The notes beneath the pieces were generated by a model. It saw only the letters and a program-made list of their open reading frames with translations, made no database searches and was not told the DNA's origin. This document shows, piece by piece, positions 59,940-61,522 of a stretch of 61,522 nucleotides of DNA. Every line of letters begins with the position of its first letter. The first letter of the stretch is position 1. Position numbers and translations under genes: made by a program. Origin of the DNA: an uncultured Lentisphaerota bacterium (GTDB lineage Bacteria; Verrucomicrobiota; Kiritimatiellia; CAIQIC01). The stretch is taken from positions 1 to 61,522 of the forward strand of contig CAIWHP010000197.1 in NCBI GenBank assembly GCA_903912445.1, given 5' to 3'.

Positions 59940-61522
59940 AACGAAAAACATTTCTGTTCATCGCCCTGCTGCTGGCTCTACCTGTCGCTTTGCGCGCGGC
60001 GGCCGCGCTGGATGCGCGCGCCGCGCTGATGCCCCACGCGGAAGATTACACGCTGCTCTGGTGGGCCGATGGGCCGCCGCATTTTCTCACCAGCAAAACG
60101 CCGCCGGCAACCGGGACGCTGTGCCTGCAATCCGGCACGTGGGGCCTGGCGCTCGACGCGAAAAGCGTACGCGTGCTGCGCGCCGGGCGCTGGGCCGCGC
60201 CGGTGAGTTACGAGCAGGCGGTACAGCCCGGCCGCTCGGCGCTCGCCGAGTTGCCGGCCGTCGCGTGGGACTGCGCGGTGGTGGTCGCCGGCCGCAGGTT
60301 CAACTGCGTCGGGCACCTTGGGTCCAAGGACGAGTTCTTTCAGGCGGTACGCTTCGTGGAGAGCGGCCGGTTCTTCCAGCGTGTGGTGATCGAGGGTTTG
60401 AAATTCGCCGACGGCAGCGGACAGGAATTCGTGTGCGCCGCACGCCTGGAAATCTCCGCGTGGCCCGACCGGCTGGCTTTGCGCGTGGAACTGGAGCCCA
60501 AAGAATTTCCGGCGGGTAGCACGGTGGAAATGAAAGTGGGCGAACGCCGCGCCTCCGCGCCGCTGTCTGCCAAGACCTCCGTTTTGCTCGAAGTCTTTGG
60601 CACCAGCGCCTCAGCGCAGCCGGGCTTGGAAGTGGACCCCGCGCTGAAGGTTGGTTTCGATGCAGCGCTCGGCTGCCAGACGCTCGCCTTGCCGGAGAAA
60701 CCTTGGAGCAACGCGCAGGGCACCTACTATCCGGAGGAACATCTGGATCGTCTGGATCGCTGGCGTGTTGCACTGCGGAACGATTCCGACCGTCCGACCG
60801 TCGCGCGACTGATGTTCACACAACAGCATCATCTCAATCTCACCGGCTTCACACCGATGTTGTGCGAGGCCGATGGCTCGCCTTCGGGTTTGCCGGTACA
60901 GCTTTCCAAGAACTGGCACCAGCGTCCGGAGAAGGGCGCGCTGCCGCACCAAGGGCCGTGGTTTCACGGCTGCGCGTTTGTCCGGCTCGCCCCGCATGCC
61001 ACGCGTGAACTGGTGTTCCAGATGGTCTATGCGCGTTACGGCGGCGTCTGCGCGGCGGCGCACGCACAGCTTTCGCTCATCGGCTGGGGCCACAACCAGT
61101 TCTGGGACCAGTTGGCGCTCGGCAGCTTCGGCGAAAGCATCTGCTTCGAGCCCGGTCGCGTGCAGCGCCGCTGCTTCATCGACGACGTGCGCCCGCTGAT
61201 GACCCTGCCGCATGGCAAGCTCGCGAAACCCTACGGCTGGGCCGAGAACTGCGGCGGCGGCGACTTCCTGATGTGGCAGGACGTGCAGGGCCGCTACCAG
61301 CCGCTGCGGGCCACCCGCACGAGCTACCGTGCCTACGGCCCGTGCCTCACGGACGTGAGCTACACCGAGGAATCCGTGGGTGGCGAACTGGCCGCGCGCA
61401 TGGAGGTGGCGCTCCCGCGCAGCGACGACCACCTGCGGACCTTCTTTCATCTGCGCTACGACGTGCGCCGCCCGCTGCAGTTCCAACGGCTCGCCTTTTT
61501 CCAGCTGGGCGCCGATTACTAC
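59936..61522 (+). CDS. Large secreted protein of unknown function (3' end outside window)
   Basis: Starts at ATG 59936, overlapping the propeller gene stop, and stays open for 529 codons to the window end. Signal peptide MKRKTFLFIALLLALPVALRAAA. The visible part is beta-rich (ALRVELEPKEFPAGSTVEMKV, RWRVALRNDSDRPTVARLMF, FQMVYARYGGVCAAAHAQLS, LIGWGHNQFWDQLALGSFGE). The LALGSFGE stretch with ENCGGGDFLMW resembles large bacterial surface glycan proteins, but no family is recognised. Cotranscribed with the propeller and probably acting with it (inference). Confidence 0.7.
   Translation, partial: MKRKTFLFIALLLALPVALRAAAALDARAALMPHAEDYTLLWWADGPPHFLTSKTPPATGTLCLQSGTWGLALDAKSVRVLRAGRWAAPVSYEQAVQPGRSALAELPAVAWDCAVVVAGRRFNCVGHLGSKDEFFQAVRFVESGRFFQRVVIEGLKFADGSGQEFVCAARLEISAWPDRLALRVELEPKEFPAGSTVEMKVGERRASAPLSAKTSVLLEVFGTSASAQPGLEVDPALKVGFDAALGCQTLALPEKPWSNAQGTYYPEEHLDRLDRWRVALRNDSDRPTVARLMFTQQHHLNLTGFTPMLCEADGSPSGLPVQLSKNWHQRPEKGALPHQGPWFHGCAFVRLAPHATRELVFQMVYARYGGVCAAAHAQLSLIGWGHNQFWDQLALGSFGESICFEPGRVQRRCFIDDVRPLMTLPHGKLAKPYGWAENCGGGDFLMWQDVQGRYQPLRATRTSYRAYGPCLTDVSYTEESVGGELAARMEVALPRSDDHLRTFFHLRYDVRRPLQFQRLAFFQLGADYY

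Noticed and set aside
1-61522. CRISPR array near the CARF protein
   Set aside because: No regularly spaced direct repeats or cas genes were seen; the CARF domain belongs to an RtcR-type activator.

Overview
The window looks like a chromosomal segment of a high-G+C bacterium of the PVC superphylum (Verrucomicrobiota or Kiritimatiellota-like; inferred). The pointers are Tat-exported Gfo/Idh/MocA and sugar isomerase proteins, a dense set of secreted glycan-active enzymes (GH127, DUF4838, GH99-like, several beta-propellers) and several families of intergenic palindromes. No rRNA or other marker fixes the taxon.

Region 1 (1-24600) reads as a genomic island inserted at the 3' end of a tRNA-Tyr gene (24603-24685). 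A tyrosine recombinase lies next to the tRNA and heads an overlapping gene string: integrase, coiled-coil protein, AlpA-like HTH, small zinc protein, AEP primase and D5-like ATPase (24377-18732). Beyond it, leftwards, are a decayed ISAs1 transposase (about 17555-18440), an OST-HTH/cold-shock/DUF3825 RNA-binding protein (15504-17462) and an RtcR-like CARF sigma54 activator (13905-15419). The activator is divergent from a four-gene operon: radical SAM, PreA-like ferredoxin enzyme, SPL-type radical SAM and MFS-like membrane protein (13675-9560). That operon has a near-consensus -24/-12 promoter and an upstream palindrome. The island's left part holds a BREX type 3-like pair, brxF and brxC (9203-4981). 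It is followed after 24 bp by a very large gene (4956 to beyond position 1) with STAS-like, GHKL ATPase and two phosphoribosyltransferase signatures, where a BREX methylase would be expected. The left island boundary is not in the window.

Region 2 (24960-36726) carries a lipid/light-stress gene set: FAD oxidoreductase, DUF1365-cyclopropane synthase fusion, DUF1295, DUF2878, chalcone-isomerase-like and DUF3833 proteins, plus UV endonuclease UvsE and a B12-type radical SAM protein. It is split by a plus-strand block with a truncated P-type ATPase, an outer-membrane protein and the second of two paralogous rubredoxin-like proteins.

Region 3 (37093-61522) is a glycan-utilisation region. A minus-strand block (GH127, DUF4838, ROK kinase, Gfo/Idh/MocA, sugar isomerase) faces a plus-strand series (PTS IIA, methyltransferase, GH99-like, alpha-toroid protein, beta-propellers, esterase, polysaccharide deacetylase, PQQ-propeller and a truncated secreted protein). 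Intergenic spaces here are filled with three palindrome families and one long hairpin. Two neighbouring genes share a duplicated leader plus signal-peptide cassette.
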